Below are positions 1 to 9,100 of a stretch of DNA of 64,000 nt, piece after piece. A model generated the notes under the pieces. It saw nothing but the letters and a program-made list of their open reading frames with translations. It was not told where the DNA came from and made no database searches. The stretch spans positions 28,544-92,543 of the forward strand of contig NZ_ML660027.1 of the NCBI RefSeq assembly GCF_007004645.1, in the 5' to 3' direction. Origin of the DNA: Aliiroseovarius halocynthiae (GTDB lineage Bacteria; Pseudomonadota; Alphaproteobacteria; Rhodobacterales; Rhodobacteraceae). Both the position numbers and the translations under genes were made by a program. Within the stretch, counting starts at the first letter, position 1, and every line of letters starts with the position of its first letter.

Positions 1-1405
1 GGTTCATCTGACCAAGACCGATCGCGTGGCTTTCATCATTGCCGCGACGCACAGAAGGCACCGAGTCAATCGCCGACATTTCCGACACTGCGGTTAGCGC
101 GCGAATGGCGGTGCCAACCGTTTGGCCCAGATCCTTGCCGTCCATGGTTTTCGCGATGTTCAGCGAGCCAAGGTTGCAGGAAATATCAGTGCCAAGGTGG
201 TCATAGCTGAGGTCGTCATTGAATTTCGACGCCTCGTTTACCTGCAGGATTTCCGAGCACAGGTTCGACATGTTGATGCGCCCGTCGATCGGGTTCATCC
301 GGTTCACCGTGTCTTCGAACATCACATAGGGATAGCCCGATTCAAACTGGATCTCGGCGATGGTCTGGAAGAAGCTGCGCGCGTTGACCTTGGTCTTGCG
401 GATACGTTTGTCTTCGACCATCTCGTCATATTTCTCGGTGACTGAGATTTCCGAGAAGGGCACGCCATAGACTTTCTCGACGTCATGCGGCGAGAACAGG
501 TACATGTCGGCGTTTTTCTTCGCCAGTTCAAAGGTGATGTCTGGGATCACCACGCCCAGCGACAGCGTTTTGATGCGGATCTTCTCGTCCGCGTTCTCGC
601 GCTTGGTGTCGAGGAAACGCATGATGTCGGGGTGGTGTGCGTTCAGGTACACGGCCCCGGCACCCTGACGGGCACCCAACTGGTTCGCATAGGAAAAGCT
701 GTCTTCCAGAAGCTTCATCACCGGGATCACGCCGGATGACTGGTTCTCGATGCCTTTGATCGGTGCGCCATGTTCACGGATGTTGGTCAGCAGCAGGGCC
801 ACACCGCCGCCACGCTTGGACAGTTGCAGCGCCGAGTTGATACCGCGTCCGATGCTTTCCATGTTGTCTTCCAGACGCAAAAGGAAGCACGAGATCAGCT
901 CGCCGCGCGACGCTTTGCCTGCGTTCAGGAAGGTCGGCGTAGCGGGTTGGAAACGGCCCGACAGGATCTCTTCCATATAGGCCATGGCCTGATCTTCGTC
1001 GCCTTGCGCCAATGCCAGCGCGGTCATCACCACGCGGTCCTCATAGCGTTCAAGGAAACGCTGCCCGTCGCGGGTTTTCAGCGTGTAGGATGTGTAATAT
1101 TTGAAGGCGCCAAGGAAGGTGGGGAAGCGGAATTTCTTGGCAAAGGCTTCGTCCCAGATCTTGCGCATGAAGTTCTTGGAATACTGATCCAGAACGGCAG
1201 CTTCGTAATAGCCTTCCTCGACCAGATAGCCCAGTTTCTCGTCCAGCGAATGGAAGAACACAGTGTTCTGGTTCACGTGCTGCAGGAAATACTGTCGTGC
1301 GGCCATGCGGTCGGCGTCGAAGCGGATATTGCCATCCCCATCATACAGGTTCAGCATGGCGTTCAATGCGTGGTAATCCAGCGTGTTCAGGTCGCTGTCG
1401 AGCAT
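1..1405 (-). CDS. nrdE: Class Ib ribonucleoside-diphosphate reductase large subunit NrdE (partial, runs off left edge)
   Basis: Catalytic subunit that reduces ribonucleoside diphosphates to deoxyribonucleotides in the cytoplasm, working with NrdF, NrdI and NrdH. About 468 codons are visible and the C-terminus lies outside the window. The protein starts [18 protein letters not shown] without an N-terminal ATP cone, as expected for class Ib. The segment GELISCFLL near residue 172 carries the first redox cysteine. NLCSEI near residue 380 is the thiyl-radical loop with its conserved Asn, Cys and Glu. The start overlaps the end of nrdI by 19 bases, so the two are translationally coupled. nrdF is expected just beyond the edge but is not seen. 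Confidence 0.95.
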   Translation of the reverse strand, partial: MLDSDLNTLDYHALNAMLNLYDGDGNIRFDADRMAARQYFLQHVNQNTVFFHSLDEKLGYLVEEGYYEAAVLDQYSKNFMRKIWDEAFAKKFRFPTFLGAFKYYTSYTLKTRDGQRFLERYEDRVVMTALALAQGDEDQAMAYMEEILSGRFQPATPTFLNAGKASRGELISCFLLRLEDNMESIGRGINSALQLSKRGGGVALLLTNIREHGAPIKGIENQSSGVIPVMKLLEDSFSYANQLGARQGAGAVYLNAHHPDIMRFLDTKRENADEKIRIKTLSLGVVIPDITFELAKKNADMYLFSPHDVEKVYGVPFSEISVTEKYDEMVEDKRIRKTKVNARSFFQTIAEIQFESGYPYVMFEDTVNRMNPIDGRINMSNLCSEILQVNEASKFNDDLSYDHLGTDISCNLGSLNIAKTMDGKDLGQTVGTAIRALTAVSEMSAIDSVPSVRRGNDESHAIGLGQMN

Positions 1406-1812
1406 AGTGTTTTCCCCAGTTTAGTCAGGCCCTCGCGGATGCGGGCGATGTCAGTGTCGGTGCCGGCCAGCTCGAATGAACAAAGTAGCGGTACCTTGCA
1501 TTTATCGGCGATGATGCGACCCGACATGGCGTAGGTCGCACCGAAGTTTCTGTTGCCCGTTCCGATCACACCCACCAGTTTTTCGCGGCGGGCAGGGTCG
1601 TTTAGAAAACGGATGACCTGTTTTGGTACTGCACCACGCCCTTCGCCATCGGCATAGGTCGGACAGATCAGTACAAACGGGTCCCCCTGATCGGGCAAAG
1701 GCGCGTCGGCGTCAATCGGAATCCTTGCGGCAGGCCACCCCAACCGCGTTACAAACCGTTCGGTATTCCCCGATTTAGACGAGTAATAAATCAGCGCCAG
1801 TTCTGCGCCCAC
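1387..1812 (-). CDS. nrdI: Flavodoxin-like NrdI, class Ib RNR activator
   Basis: NrdI is a small FMN protein that supplies the oxidant used to build the dimanganese-tyrosyl cofactor of NrdF. The 141-residue product has the family's usual size. The phosphate-binding loop [12 protein letters not shown] lies at residues 9-20, and GTGNRNFG near residue 86 fits the isoalloxazine-binding loop. The start codon is GTG, three bases after the nrdH stop codon. The gene is second in nrdH-nrdI-nrdE, an order typical of class Ib operons and absent from class Ia or II systems. Confidence 0.94.
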   Translation of the reverse strand: MGAELALIYYSSKSGNTERFVTRLGWPAARIPIDADAPLPDQGDPFVLICPTYADGEGRGAVPKQVIRFLNDPARREKLVGVIGTGNRNFGATYAMSGRIIADKCKVPLLCSFELAGTDTDIARIREGLTKLGKTLCSTAT

Positions 1813-1815
1813 AGC

Positions 1816-2037
1816 TTAAGCCAGTTGGGCGATCATGTCGGGACGGAAACCCGACCAATGGTCAGCACCGGCCACAACGACGGGTGCTTGGCGATACCCC
1901 AGATCCGTCACACGGGCCATTGCCGCGTCATCTTGCGTCAGGTCGACCACGTTATAATCCACACCTTTTGCATCCAGGGCACGGGTGGTCGCGGTACATT
2001 GTACGCAAGCGGGTTTGGAATATACGATGATGCTCAT
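1816..2037 (-). CDS. nrdH: Glutaredoxin-like NrdH redoxin
   Basis: This 73-residue redoxin is the electron donor for class Ib reductase. It has the CVQC active-site motif at residues 11-14 and the WSGFRPDMI segment near the C-terminus that separates NrdH proteins from ordinary glutaredoxins. An upstream in-frame extension of 42 codons is open, but it reads into the riboswitch region. The start at MSIIVYSKP is preferred because it follows a GAGG Shine-Dalgarno-like stretch and matches family length. It is the first gene of the operon, about 100 bases after a cobalamin riboswitch. Confidence 0.94.
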   Translation of the reverse strand: MSIIVYSKPACVQCTATTRALDAKGVDYNVVDLTQDDAAMARVTDLGYRQAPVVVAGADHWSGFRPDMIAQLA

Positions 2038-2137
2038 CAGTCCTCGGTCCTTGTTGTCAGGGTCGCGGACGCAGCGCTGGGAAATTCCCGCAAATCTGCC
2101 TCCAAACCCTCCGTTCGTGGTAACTTTACACGCTTGC

Positions 2138-2303
2138 GGCAGGTCTCCTGACTTTGCGGCCATTGCTTGGCTGGCCTTCCCGGAGTGTAATCCCCCCAGT
2201 GGCGTAATCAGCCGTGCTTACCGCTTACAGTTGCGGGGGCAGTGCTGGAATTCCACCAACTTCCCTCTTAGCTTTCAACAGGAATCGAAAGAACCGAAGC
2301 AAC
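2138..2303 (-). promoter_or_regulatory. Cobalamin riboswitch upstream of nrdHIE
   Basis: On the minus strand the sequence shows the cobalamin aptamer elements in order: GGTTC near the 5' end, GAGGGAA then GGTG, ACTGCCCCCGCAACTGTAA (the most conserved core), GCCACTG, GGGAAGG, and the B12 box AGTCAGGAGACCTGCC at 2138-2153. About 100 nucleotides separate the box from the nrdH start. I see no clear terminator with a U-run there, so control of translation initiation is more likely than attenuation. Established knowledge: adenosylcobalamin binding normally switches such genes off. Confidence 0.95.
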
Positions 2304-2392
2304 AGCATATTGGGGTTTTGGGGGTCAAACTGTCAATATATAGATATCGCTTGACAGGGATTTCTTTTGGACAACTGGTGCTTCGCGAAGGG

Positions 2393-3157
2393 TTATACCG
2401 GCCCTTGCAGGGTCAAAGCGGCGCCGTGAAATTGGCCATCCACTTGATAGTATTGCATCAATATTTCGCGCGTCAGCACATGTTGCGGAGCGCCGCGACC
2501 CACGATCTGACCTTGCGACATCAGATAGACGGTGTTGCAATAGCGCATCGCCAAGGACAGGTCATGAAGTGTCATCAAAACGGTGCGTCCGCGGCGTTTC
2601 ACCTCGTCCAATAGGACCAATTGATAGTGAAGGTCCAGATGGTTTGTGGGCTCGTCCAAGATATAGATTTCGGGGTCGCAGGCCAGAAGCTGTGCAAAAT
2701 AGCAGCGTTGCAGTTCTCCGCCCGATAAATTGCTGGCGGGTTGTGTGGCTTTGTCGGTCAGCCCGGCCAAGGCAAGGGCATCGTCACGGCGGTCGATCAG
2801 CTCGGATTTATCAAGTTCCAGAATGGACAGACCGATCTCGACAATATCTTGTGGTGTCAGCCCAGCCAGCAGGCCCGAACTTTGCACTAAGGCCCCTACG
2901 CGCTTAGCCCATTCATAGGGGCTGTAATCGGTGATCGCGCGGTCAAAGGCGTGGATGGTGCCAGTGCTGGCGGTTGCGGCGTGATATAGCGTGCGCAGAA
3001 GCGTGGTTTTCCCGGCGCCGTTCGGGCCGAGCAGCCCGTGGATCTGGCCCGTTGGCACGCTGAGGGACGCGCCCTGCACATAGGGCGTCTTCCCGATATT
3101 GACCGACAGGTCTTGGATCCGAAGGGCGATTTCAGTTTCGACGGCTTCATGAAGCAC
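2393..3157 (-). CDS. btuD: ABC transporter ATPase, BtuD/FecE type (probable cobalamin or corrinoid importer)
   Basis: ATPase of an importer for a metal-chelate-type substrate. Walker A GPNGAGKT lies at residues 44-51, the ABC signature LSGGE at 144-148 and Walker B IYILDEP at 164-170, followed by the D-loop and the switch histidine in MTLHDLS. The 254-residue length fits the family. The start is GTG, with GAGG eight bases upstream, and it overlaps the permease stop by 11 bases. It is the last gene of a four-gene operon headed by a cobalamin riboswitch. That supports corrinoid rather than siderophore uptake, though the family alone cannot tell them apart. Confidence 0.88.
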   Translation of the reverse strand: MLHEAVETEIALRIQDLSVNIGKTPYVQGASLSVPTGQIHGLLGPNGAGKTTLLRTLYHAATASTGTIHAFDRAITDYSPYEWAKRVGALVQSSGLLAGLTPQDIVEIGLSILELDKSELIDRRDDALALAGLTDKATQPASNLSGGELQRCYFAQLLACDPEIYILDEPTNHLDLHYQLVLLDEVKRRGRTVLMTLHDLSLAMRYCNTVYLMSQGQIVGRGAPQHVLTREILMQYYQVDGQFHGAALTLQGPV

Positions 3158-4154
3158 GGCGCAGACCTCGTAAAATCATGATGAAGGGCGGCGCGGCGAA
3201 CAGCGCCAGCAGTACCCCCAATGGCAGTTCTTCGGGGGCCAGTAAAGTGCGGCACAGAAGATCGACGGCAATCAGGACCAAAGCGCCCAGCACAAGTGTA
3301 AGGGGCAGCAAGACCCGATGGCGCGCGCCGGTCAAAAGACGGGCCATGTGCGGGATGATCAGGCCGATAAAGCCGACGATTCCGGCAACTGACACGGCCA
3401 GACCGGTCAGTGTGACGGTGGCCAGAAAGATCCACATGCGCAGCCGTCCTGTATGTACGCCAAGGGCTTGCGCACGCTCTTCCCCCAGCAGGGTCGCGTC
3501 CAGAGCGTTGGCGTTCAGCAGGGCCCAGCCCGCGATCAGAAGCAACGCGAGTGTAATCAGCGGCAGTTCGTGCCACTCGGTATTGGCGGCGGTTCCCATC
3601 AGCCAGCCAAGCGCGCTGCGCACGGCTTGGGGATCGCCCAGATACAGGAAAAATGCGGTCAGGGATTGAAACATCAGCGACACCGCGACGCCCGCCAGAA
3701 TGACGACCAACGGGTCCAGGGGTTCGCCGCGCCGACTGGATAGGCCCAGCGTCATGACAAAAGCCAGCGCCGCGCCCATAAAAGCAATTGCAGGCACACC
3801 GAAACTGTCAGTGATCCAGCTGGGCAGCCAGATGATGGCACCCACCGCTGCGGCGGACGCGCCCGAGGACAGACCCATCAGGTAAGGGTCCGCCATCGGG
3901 TTGCGCAGGGCCGTTTGCATCAACGCCCCCGCCAAGGCCAACCCGGCCCCGATCACCCCAACCGCCAGCACACGCGGAATCCGCCATTGCCAGATGATCA
4001 AAGACAGCCCGCGCGGGACATCATCTTCGCGCATTAGAATGGCGGCGCGGTCAGCCCAGCTGATTTCAGCCGTGCCCCATAGGACACCGGCTAAAGCCAC
4101 CAGAACCAACGCCAGAAGCGCTGCGGGGAAAAGGATCGGGAACCGGATTGCCAT
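3147..4154 (-). CDS. btuC: FecCD-family ABC transporter permease (BtuC-like)
   Basis: Membrane subunit of a type II importer, 335 residues, the usual length for BtuC/FecCD. It has multiple hydrophobic helices, the family segment SGASAAAVGAIIWLP near residue 98, and the coupling region GIVGFIGLIIPHMARLL near residue 265. It starts directly after the stop codon of the binding-protein gene and overlaps the ATPase gene at its end. With its neighbours it forms one tightly packed transcription unit under the upstream cobalamin riboswitch. The substrate assignment is inferred from that regulation. Confidence 0.88.
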   Translation of the reverse strand: MAIRFPILFPAALLALVLVALAGVLWGTAEISWADRAAILMREDDVPRGLSLIIWQWRIPRVLAVGVIGAGLALAGALMQTALRNPMADPYLMGLSSGASAAAVGAIIWLPSWITDSFGVPAIAFMGAALAFVMTLGLSSRRGEPLDPLVVILAGVAVSLMFQSLTAFFLYLGDPQAVRSALGWLMGTAANTEWHELPLITLALLLIAGWALLNANALDATLLGEERAQALGVHTGRLRMWIFLATVTLTGLAVSVAGIVGFIGLIIPHMARLLTGARHRVLLPLTLVLGALVLIAVDLLCRTLLAPEELPLGVLLALFAAPPFIMILRGLRRAS

Positions 4155-5087
4155 TTACTTCATCGCGGCCAGTTGAGCGTTCACGGTCTCGACGCCGTCA
4201 GCGAAGCGCATTCCCAGCAGGGTTTCCGAGAATGGCACGATGACGAACTTGCCCTCTTTCACTGCGGTCAGTTCGGACAGAACCGGGTCTTGCTCCATAT
4301 ATTCGCGCTTCTCGGCGGCGGTGGACCAATCGGCTTCGATCAGCACGATGACCTGGGGATCAGTGGCGACGACCTTTTCCCAGGCCAGATCAACCCACGT
4401 GCCTTCGACATCAGCGCTGATGCTGTTCAGGCCGGCGGTTTTGGCGACCAAAGCGGGGCCACCACAGCAACCGATCGAATAGGGCGTGTCGGTGCCGCTG
4501 TCATAGATGAACGCCGAGCGACCAGCGCCCGCCGGGTTGTTGCCGACGGCGTCGATACGGGCCTTGGTTTCGGCGATCAAAGTGTCAGCGCGGTCTTCCA
4601 CGTGGAAGATGTCGCCGATGACCTCGATGTCTTTCAGGATCGGCTCGATGGTCAGCGGAACGTTTTTCGGGTGGTAGGTCTTGCAGGATGCATCGACCAA
4701 ATAGGTGCCGACACCCAGATCATGCCATTTCTGTGCTGCGCCCATATTGTCTTCCGAGAAGGCCGAGCCGAAACCTGCGAACAGGAAGTCGGGCTCTTCA
4801 GCCAAAACCACTTCGGCAGCGGGATATTTTTCGGCCAGAACGGGGACGCTGTCATAGGCGTCTTTCCACTGTGTGGGGATCGCGTCGTCCAGATAGGCCG
4901 TGCCCACCATCGATCCTTCCAGACCCAGCGCCAGCATCACTTCGGTGGCTTGCTGGTTCAGGGTGATCGCGCGTGTCGGTACCGTGTCATAGCTGTGATC
5001 CGTGCCGCAGTTGGAAACGGTAACGGCATCGGCCATGGCCGCGGATGTGCTGAGCGCCAGCGGGATGAGTGCTTTAAGCAGGTTCAT
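4155..5087 (-). CDS. btuF: Periplasmic substrate-binding protein of BtuF/FecB type
   Basis: A 310-residue class III binding protein. It starts with a cleavable signal peptide (MNLLKALIPLALSTSAAMADA) and then has the two-lobe fold expected of BtuF-like proteins. TRAITLNQQATEVMLALGL near residue 38 is the typical first strand-helix of the N-lobe. The segment SIGCCGGPAL near residue 203 holds a Cys-Cys pair that is unusual for the family. An AGAGG ribosome site precedes the ATG. The gene overlaps the upstream 2Fe-2S gene by 14 bases. It delivers substrate to the BtuC-like permease; a corrinoid substrate is inferred from the riboswitch. Confidence 0.86.
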   Translation of the reverse strand: MNLLKALIPLALSTSAAMADAVTVSNCGTDHSYDTVPTRAITLNQQATEVMLALGLEGSMVGTAYLDDAIPTQWKDAYDSVPVLAEKYPAAEVVLAEEPDFLFAGFGSAFSEDNMGAAQKWHDLGVGTYLVDASCKTYHPKNVPLTIEPILKDIEVIGDIFHVEDRADTLIAETKARIDAVGNNPAGAGRSAFIYDSGTDTPYSIGCCGGPALVAKTAGLNSISADVEGTWVDLAWEKVVATDPQVIVLIEADWSTAAEKREYMEQDPVLSELTAVKEGKFVIVPFSETLLGMRFADGVETVNAQLAAMK

Positions 5088-5793
5088 GGTGGTCCTCTGT
5101 TTGATGAATAAGAAGGTGTTTGGGGATGGTGTTCGCGCGCAGGGCCTGCGCGACGAATGTGCGAATGTCGTTCAGATCGGCCACGCGATACCAGTTGCCA
5201 TGCGGATAGTGGACGATCACGGGGCCTGCATTGCAGGGAAACAGGCAGCCAGTGGTGGTCACCAGACAGTGTGAGCGTACCCGCGCGCGGCCGAGTTCGG
5301 CCTTCATTGCCTCGACAAGTGACGGGGCGTCTTTCAGGTGGCAACGTGGCCCGGTGCAGACCAGAAGATGGTGACGAAAGGCGGGCGGTGTATCCCAGCC
5401 TTTGCCACGCTCTCCGTTCGTTTGGGGGCGAATGCGTGTCAGGGCAACGCGCGCACGGGCGGCAGAATGTACTACGCGGGTGTCCGCTTGGAGTGCGGCT
5501 GCCATAAACAGGTTGGGTGCGCTTGGGCCCTGTCGATCCAGCCAGCTTCCGGCGGCACTGGGCAGCCATTTTTGAAGGCTTTGGGAAAAGGGCAGGCCGA
5601 TGGGGCGCAGTTCAATGCGTGTGGCACCCTGCGCGGTCAACGCGTCCAATGCGTGCCACATCCCGTCGCCTGACGCCTCTAGTCGCACGGCGTCAGCAGT
5701 GCAGGGCGCTGCACGGATCAACGTCTCAGCCAGATCACGAAACTTGGCCTGGCTGACATAGCTGGCTGAAATCAGATAAAGATACGCGTCCAT
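5074..5793 (-). CDS. CbiX-like N-terminal region fused to a thioredoxin-like 2Fe-2S ferredoxin domain
   Basis: A 239-residue soluble protein. The C-terminal half (about residues 143-225) carries four cysteines in the pattern CTGPRC, a lone C, then CLFPC, which matches the thioredoxin-like [2Fe-2S] domain (COG3411 type) found at the C-terminus of some sirohydrochlorin cobaltochelatases (CbiX). The N-terminal 90 residues look like a short, divergent CbiX half-domain (GATRIELRPIGLPFSQSLQKW); I could not assign chelating residues with confidence. It is the first gene of the riboswitch-controlled importer operon. A role in cobalt or corrinoid handling is inference. AGAGG five bases upstream supports this start. 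Confidence 0.65.
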   Translation of the reverse strand: MDAYLYLISASYVSQAKFRDLAETLIRAAPCTADAVRLEASGDGMWHALDALTAQGATRIELRPIGLPFSQSLQKWLPSAAGSWLDRQGPSAPNLFMAAALQADTRVVHSAARARVALTRIRPQTNGERGKGWDTPPAFRHHLLVCTGPRCHLKDAPSLVEAMKAELGRARVRSHCLVTTTGCLFPCNAGPVIVHYPHGNWYRVADLNDIRTFVAQALRANTIPKHLLIHQTEDHHEPA

Positions 5794-5852
5794 CGCTGCC
5801 TCTTTGATGGAGGCAGGCAGGCACGGCGGGACATCCCACGGAAATCTGTCAT
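5772..5852 (-). CDS. Possible 26-codon leader peptide between riboswitch and first structural gene
   Basis: Within the riboswitch leader a near-perfect Shine-Dalgarno GGAGG stands five bases before an ATG. The reading frame encodes MTDFRGMSRRACLPPSKRQR and six further residues, and stops 22 bases inside the next gene. Its ribosome site is stronger than that of the structural gene, so translational coupling or a coupling-dependent switch is possible. It is basic and matches no family I know. It may be spurious. Confidence 0.3.
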   Translation of the reverse strand: MTDFRGMSRRACLPPSKRQRWTRIFI

Positions 5853-5898
5853 CTTATCCTCCACGGGCCCTCCGCCCGGTTGGTTACACGTCAAAGAT

Positions 5899-6078
5899 GG
5901 CAGGTCTCCTGACTTCGCGGGTCTTGGCTTGGCTGACCTTCCCGGGGAATTCCCAGTGGTATATTCAGCCTTGCTCTCCGCTTACAGTTGCGGGGGCAGT
6001 CACGGAATTGGCGCCTATTGGCTCTTCCTCACCGTGTTCCCTTTTCATTCCGCACGGCCTTTGGCGCAACGGAAACCA
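5899..6078 (-). promoter_or_regulatory. Cobalamin riboswitch upstream of the 2Fe-2S/btuFCD operon
   Basis: A second full cobalamin aptamer on the minus strand. In order it has GGTTTCCG, GGGAA then GGTG, GACTGCCCCCGCAACTGTAA, CCACTGGGA, CGGGAAGG and the B12 box AGTCAGGAGACCTGCC at 5899-5914. The distance to the first structural gene is about 105 nucleotides. That stretch contains the GC-rich sequence GGGCGGAGGGCCC and the GGAGG of a short leader reading frame, either of which could form the expression platform. By family behaviour, B12 binding should repress the downstream importer. Confidence 0.95.
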
Positions 6079-6143
6079 TCGCGGACAAGTAACCGTTCGT
6101 TTGCTGAACTGTCAATCACCTTCGTGTGGCCTGTGCTACGCCA

Positions 6144-6174
6144 AAGATAAAGGGCGCCCCGAGGGCCGCCCTTT
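6144..6174 (-). terminator. Stem-loop terminator after the RND operon
   Basis: An 8-bp perfect stem, AAAGGGCG with CGCCCTTT, closes a 10-nt loop between the RND gene stop and the second cobalamin riboswitch. Read on the minus strand it is followed by the U-rich tail TTTATCTTT. It should end the efflux transcript and insulate the riboswitch operon. Confidence 0.65.
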
Positions 6175-6199
6175 TTTCTGCGCCTGCAAGTTGGGCTGT

Positions 6200-9100
6200 T
6201 CAAGTTGCAAGACTGGCTTCGCGGTTTTCGTCGCGCTTGAAGAACACGTAATAGAACACCGGCGCGGCAACCAAGGTCAGGATTGATGCAAATGCCAACC
6301 CGCCCATGATCGTGACCGACATCGACACGAAGAACGCGTCGCCAAGCAGTGGTGCCATGCCAAGGATGGTTGTCACAGCCGCCAAGACCACGGGGCGGAC
6401 CCTTGAGGCTGAAGCCTCGATGATCGCGGGGCGCAAGGCTTTGCCTTCGGCGCGGACAAGGTCGATTTCCTCGACCAGAACGATGCCGTTTTTGATCAGC
6501 ATTCCTGACAGGCTGAGTAGACCCAGAAGTGCCGTGAAGCTAAAGGGCAGGCCGGTGCCCAGAAGCCCAACAACAACGCCGTTCACCGACATCGGCACCA
6601 AAAGCCAGATGATGATCGGCTGGCGGATCGCGTTGAACAGCAGGATCGAGATCATGACCATAATCAGTGCGCTCAGCGGCAATTGCGCACCAAGGCTGGC
6701 CTGCGCTTCGCGGGCGTTTTCAAATTCGCCCCCCCATTCCAGTTTGTAGCCGTCGGGCAGCGGCATCGCCTCGACCGCGGCGCGGATTTCGGAATGCGCC
6801 TGTGCGGGGGTCACATCCGGCACCACATCCGCCCCGACCGAGATCGTGGGAACGCGGTTGCGGCGGTGCACAAGGGTGTTTTCTGCACGCACCTTGAACC
6901 CGTCCGTCACCTGTTCGATCGGCAGGTGGCTTTGGGCTACAGGGGAATAGACCAGTTGATCATAAATATTGAACGGCTCGTCTTGTGGTTTACGCATGAT
7001 GATCGGGATTTGGCGATCCCGCTCGCGATAGATCCCTGCACGTTGACCGTCAGTGGCAAACTGAAGGGTGGACGCGATGTCCTCGCGGTTTACGCCGGCG
7101 GTCTGTGCGCGTTCGGTGGCATAGACGGGTTCGATCACCAGTTCTTGCTCGCGCCAGTCGGTGCGCAGGTTCAGCAGACTGTCCGAGTTTTCGCGCATGA
7201 TCTGCGTGGCTTGCGTGGCAAGTTCGCGCAGGACCTTGGGGTCATTGCCCGAAAAACGCGCCTGGATGGGATCCCCGCCGCCGGGTCCGAAGACCAGACG
7301 CTGCACGCGGAATTCGGCGTGAGGGAAGGTCTCATTACCGAAATGCTCAAGCCGTGCGTGCAGGTCCGGGATGTCGTCCAGAACTTCGGTTCGGATGATC
7401 AGGTGACCATAGCTTTGGTTATCCTTGCCACCGTCATAGGTCAGCATGAAACGCGAGGCTCCGCGCCCGGCGTAGGACGCGATCGACACGACTTTTTCCT
7501 GCTCAAGCAGCCACGCTTCCATCTGGGCCAGATCATCCGACACCTGATGGATCGAACTGCCCTGAGGAAGCTTGTAATAGACAAAGAATAATGGCGTGTT
7601 CGAATTCGGGAAGAACTGCTGTTTCACTTGACCAAAGCCCGCAAAACACACCACCGTAATGGCCACGAGTGCGGCAATCACAAGCCAGCGGGCCGACAGC
7701 GCAAGATCCAGCGTGCGCTTGTACAGACGGAAGAACGGACCGTTATAGGCATCTTCGGCGTTCTGGGTATCGTGCTTGAACAGATAGTGACCCAACAGCG
7801 GGGTCACCGTCAGCGCCAGCACCCATGACAGCATCAGCGAAATGCCGATGACGGCGAAGAGCGAGAACAGGAATTCGCCGGTGGAATCGGGTGACAGGCC
7901 AATGCCAGCAAAGGCCATGATGCCGATCACAGTTGCCCCCAAAAGTGGGATCTGCGTTTTCTTGGCGGCATCATCAGCCGCCTGACGCGAGTTGCGCCCA
8001 CGCAGCATCGAGATCTGCATCCCTTCGGCCACAACAATGGCGTTGTCCACCAGCATCCCCATCGCGATGATCAGAGCGCCCAGCGAAATGCGCTCCATCT
8101 CGATCGAGAAGAGCCACATGAACAGGATTGTGCCCACCACGGTCAGCAGCAGGGTCGTGCCGATCACGACGGCAGCGCGCCACCCCATGAAAGCGCCCAG
8201 AACAACGATTACGATCCCCACCGACATGGCAAGGTTCACAAGGAAATCGTTCGCGCTTTGCTCGACCACCAAGTGCTGTTGATAGATGGGGTGCAGATCG
8301 ATCCCATGTGGGATGTCTTCGCCAAGCTGGGCAAGGCGGGCGTCGACGCGGTGGCCGACTTCAACAATGTCTTCGCTTTCAAGACCCGCAATGGCGATGG
8401 TAAAGGCCTCTTCCCCATTGAAACGGATAATCTGGGTTGGATTTGCTATGCGCTCGCGGGTGACCGATGCAATATCTGCGATGTTCACCAGAACGCCATT
8501 CACGCCCACATTCAGCGACGCGATATCCGAGATCGTCTCGGACCCTTCCGGCGCACGGAACATGGTGCGGCCCGCGTCGCTGTCCAGCCCACCAGCCGCC
8601 GCGACCGAGTTCGAGGTCGAAACCGCACCGGCAATCGCGTTGGGTGGGATGCCCTGATTTACGGCCAGCGTCATGTTGGGCTCGATATAGATCACTTCGT
8701 CGGGCAGGCCGGCCAGATCGACATCGGCCACACCATCCACGACCAGAAGCTCGCGGCGCAGGAAGGTGGCCAGCTCATGCCGCTCGGCGTCGGTAAAGCC
8801 GGGGCTGGTGACTGCGTAATACAGGCCGAATACATCCCCGAAACTGTCATTCACAAACGGGGCCATTGCGCCAGACGGCAAGCTGCGCGACGTGTCGCGG
8901 ATCTTGGCACGCAAGCGCGTCCAGATGTCGGGCAGTGTTTCGGCCGGATAGGTCGACTTGATCTCGATATCAATTCGGCTTTCACCGGGGCGGTTGGTCG
9001 ATGTGATCTTGTCGACCTCTTCCATCTTCTGAAGCGCGCTTTCCAGGGGTTCGGACACTTCGGTCGCAACCTGTTCGGCACTTGCGCCGGGGTATTGTGT

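Noticed and set aside
770..1534. Long plus-strand reading frame opposite nrdE and nrdI
   Set aside because: It is a shadow of strongly conserved minus-strand genes; composition and lack of any recognisable domain argue against coding.
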